Shown here: piece by piece, positions 61,238-64,000 of the stretch
Layout of the letters: each line of letters begins with the position of its first letter
Position numbering within the stretch: position 1 is the first letter of the stretch
NCBI RefSeq assembly: GCF_011397635.1
Contig: NC_064754.1
Span: forward strand, 29,368,543-29,432,542
Origin: Epinephelus fuscoguttatus
Lineage: Eukaryota > Chordata > Actinopteri > Perciformes > Serranidae
Direction of reading: 5' to 3'
DNA: 64,000 nt
The notes under the pieces: generated by a model
What the model saw: the letters and a program-made list of their open reading frames with translations, nothing else
Told to the model about the DNA's origin: nothing
Database searches by the model: none
Made by a program: the position numbers and the translations under genes

Positions 61238-62555
61238 CTGGTGGAGGAAAGAAAAAAGTTAATTTAATACTGACCGCCAGGAAAAATGATAAATTAATTA
61301 ATTAAAATGAAAATAAACCATGTGGACACACAAGATGTCCTCCCATTTTGCCTAATTTCTTATTCTATTTTTCCAATATATTCCATTTTGCCTTCACAAC
61401 AGACCGAAATAAACTTGCAAGATGTATTTTGTATACCTCATCACTGCAATACAATTGGAGCATAAAAATGGTGGCCATGAAATTTGACATCATCACAACA
61501 GTAACTATTTCCCACAGTGCCGTGCATCCAAATGTCAACATTAGTCTTGCCATTTTCACAGCGTTGGGCGTACACTGCACTGGGGGATGGGATGAAGAGA
61601 TGTTTGAATCAGCAGGAGAGGCAGCCATATTAAGTAGACAGGAAGCTCATCGAGCCCCCACAGTCAAAGTCAAATCAAATTTGACGATTAGGGATCATAA
61701 ACTGCATGCTTGATAAAATGACAGTGGTTATTCTCGTGGTGTGACACAAAATTTACAGCAAAGGCCAACAACATCCCTCACATTTCATTCAGGTTTATCT
61801 GACACTGAAGACTCCGCTGAGATCAGGCTGTCCTGGAGAACCCATTACATTAAACCCAATTCATCTCAAGAGACACAATTCAGTCACTGTCTGCGAAATG
61901 AGACATCAGAAAAATGGGAGACGGAAAAATAAGAGTTCATTTTAATTTGTGTGAGTAGCTTTAGTGTTAACAGCACATTAAAAGATGATTTATTTTGTTT
62001 TTGTAAAATAGTGAGGATGCAGAGTGATCATTTGAAGGAATGGGTGGTCCTGCGGGAGTTCAGCGATGAAATGAAGGGAGAGACATTTTAATTGGTCAAT
62101 TTGTCATGGAACTCTGGACAGTGTGTGTCCAATTTGTCCAAGAATGTCTCCAACACATGTGGAGAACTATATAAAGTGGCAGTCTGTGTACAGTTCTGAC
62201 ATATAGCCTAGCAACTGCCACAGTTTGTTGTTCAACCATTTCGACTACTGGGGACAGTAACTGCAAAGACCTTACACTGATACTCTTTGGTAAATGTGGA
62301 TAGCTGCTGACAGCTACCATGGGGGAAAAAAGGACTATCCTCTTTGTGTTTTGGTTGCACAATGGTTGAAGCACTCCCTCTGTGGTGTAAACTGAACCCC
62401 CATTTTACTGGAACATTGTACCCAGTGGTAGACAGAAATGTACAATGTACAAAGCGAACAAATCTAAACACAACATTACGTTATAGCCATTACACTGTGC
62501 AATCAGCATTTACTTCATAATGACAAGTTAAAGCAATGAACTTGTCTACTTCCAC
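61238..62555. other. slc2a15 intron, no recognised exon
   Basis: Both strands were searched for the missing N-terminal GLUT exon (TM1, expected FGSSFQYGYN-like); none was seen here. 61360-61640 carries an 87-codon minus frame without family resemblance. Confidence 0.5.
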
Positions 62556-62660
62556 TTTAAACTACAGCTACAGTTTAAGCTATGGACCTTTAATGAAAAT
62601 AACTTTGTGTCTATTTGCTAAAACTGTCACTACATTCTGAAGGAAGTATGAGACAGTCTG

Positions 62661-62915
62661 GCAGCATGGTAGGGAAGTGGTTAGTGGTTAGCATTGTCAC
62701 CTCACAGCAAGAGGGTACCCTGAATCCTGGGTGGTGGGGCTTGCACCCTGGGGCAGGGGAGCACTTCTGTGTAGAGTTTGCATGTACAGTACATGTACTC
62801 CAGCTTCCTTCCATAGTCCAAAGACACGCAGGTTAGGTTCATTGGTGACTCTAAATTGCCCGTATGTGTGAATGTGACCATGAATGGCTATGTGTCAGCC
62901 CTGCGATAGTCTGGT
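62661..62915 (+). mobile_element. SINE-like dispersed repeat, copy 2, with target duplication
   Basis: Shares GTGGTTAGCATTGTCACCTC, GTAGAGTTTGCATGTACAG and GGTGACTCTAAATTGCCCGT with copy 1, but lacks its 3' tail. It is flanked by GAGACAGTCTG (62650-62660) and GAGACTGTCTG (62916-62926), an 11-bp duplication with one mismatch. Confidence 0.7.
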
Positions 62916-63090
62916 GAGACTGTCTGTGGAAAAAAATTCATATCCCTCCTTCTCTTCCTGCTGCCTCCAATGGCATTTGCTAGAATCAGACCATGGTGCA
63001 ATGACAACAACCAGTCAATCATATTCCTCTTCCTACTCTACTGTCTTGTAACGCTTCAAGCCTTACCGTACATGAACGAAAACAAAAAAC

Positions 63091-63357
63091 TGCGCGGATT
63101 AAATATGAATCAAGATTCTGTTAATGCATTACCTGTTTCTTGCCTCAAATATTTTCAGAAACATATTTTAGTGTACTGTCTAGCTGTGAATTGAGAAAGT
63201 TTATGACCCTACTGCCCTAAAGCACCAAGCACCGCCCACTGGCAGAACCAACGTTCTATTTTACAGCTAAACAGTACACTAAAATATGTTTCTGAAAACA
63301 TTTGAGGTGAAAAAGCAATGCAGTAACAGAATCTTGATTGATATTTGATCAGCGCTG
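63091..63357. repeat. Long inverted repeat, ~100-bp arms
   Basis: Arms 63091-63190 and 63258-63357 are reverse complements with few differences (CAGAAACATATTTTAGTGTA against TACACTAAAATATGTTTCTG). The loop is about 67 bp. It is embedded in the composite repeat. Confidence 0.85.
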
Positions 63358-64000
63358 CCTAGTTTGACAGTTGTACTGCAGCTCATGAGCAGTGATTGAC
63401 ATGACTGACAGCTGTGTTTGAGGCTCCTCGGCTCTGATTGTTTGTTTTCGCTCATAAGCATTAAGGCCATTAAAAGTGTTACAAGGCAATAGAGCAGGCA
63501 GAGGAATATGATTTTCTTTCAAGCATTATGTGTCTCATTTATTGCTGTGTGAATATAGTGAGTTTCAGCAAATTCAGCAAAAAGTTACCAACTACAGTTT
63601 TATTGTTCACAGTTATCACCTTGCAACAGTCTGGTGCTGATTGAGCAAGAATTGATTGAGGTAACCCTCAGATCTCGGTTGTGTAATCGACATACCTGCT
63701 GTTTAAAAGGAAAGGCCTTCATAGAACATCCAGGCAGTTGTGAATGACAGACAGATGCTGGTAATAGTCGCACACAGATCTTTACTCAACCTTCAAAGTG
63801 AAAACTATTAGCATGACATGCATGAAAGAGGCTCGTGTGATTTCAGAGAGATGTGACTGTGATTGACTACGCTGGATATCAGTATCAGTATTAATATTAA
63901 CCTCATTAGGTGGATCAGGTATCAGCCAGACATGACTAATCCTAAAATAAAAAGTCTCTTAACCACTGTTGTTGTAACTTTCAGTAAAATCCACCTTGAT

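Larger units (their letters stand above)
62560..63610. mobile_element. Composite repeat with nested SINE-like insertion and foldback
   Basis: The outer element starts ACTACAGCTACAGTTTAAGC and ends AAAAAGTTACCAACTACAGT, inverse of each other and matching the ends at 57000. Inside lie the SINE-like copy (62661-62915) and a long inverted repeat (63091-63190 against 63258-63357). No coding sequence. Confidence 0.65.

Noticed and set aside
61365-61628. Possible N-terminal slc2a15 exon (87-codon minus frame)
   Set aside because: Lacks the TM1 GLUT signature and a suitable donor/phase; the missing exon is more likely beyond base 64000.

Overview
The window is nuclear DNA from a ray-finned fish, most likely a percomorph teleost. 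The evidence is spliced vertebrate genes with GT-AG introns, a fish-type GLUT gene (slc2a15), abundant CA/GT microsatellites, a 5'-truncated L2-type LINE ending in (ATTG)n, and many small DNA-transposon derivatives with TTAA or 8-bp target duplications. No organism name can be read from the sequence itself.

Layout: (1) 1-3.36 kb, minus strand: the 5' half of poll (DNA polymerase lambda: BRCT domain, linker, start of the lyase domain); the polymerase domain lies off the left edge. (2) 3.36-3.62 kb: a compact head-to-head promoter. (3) 3.62-5.76 kb, plus strand: complete dpcd, six exons, 203 aa. (4) 5.76-7.85 kb: intergenic; in mammals FBXW4 sits here, and no trace of it is seen. (5) 7.85-11.51 kb, minus strand: complete fgf8, five coding exons, 217 aa, probably the fgf8b ohnolog. 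(6) 11.5-46.2 kb: about 35 kb without a convincing host gene. It holds L2, hAT-like and TTAA-type elements, foldback elements, a minisatellite, pyrimidine tracts and several stretches that look like conserved non-coding regulatory DNA, densest at 39.2-42.1 kb. (7) 46.2-61.24 kb, minus strand: ten 3' coding exons of slc2a15, 464 codons plus stop; the N-terminal exon(s) lie off the right edge. (8) 61.24-64 kb: slc2a15 intron made largely of nested repeats.

The order poll(-) dpcd(+) fgf8(-) matches human 10q24 apart from the missing FBXW4. The most informative reading is an fgf8 regulatory landscape in which the bystander gene was lost after the teleost genome duplication while candidate enhancers remained. 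The genes do not form one pathway: poll is DNA repair, dpcd is cilia-linked, fgf8 is a secreted morphogen and slc2a15 is a membrane transporter. All exon boundaries were derived by hand from splice-site consensus, reading-frame phase and similarity to the known families; no alignment or database search was run.
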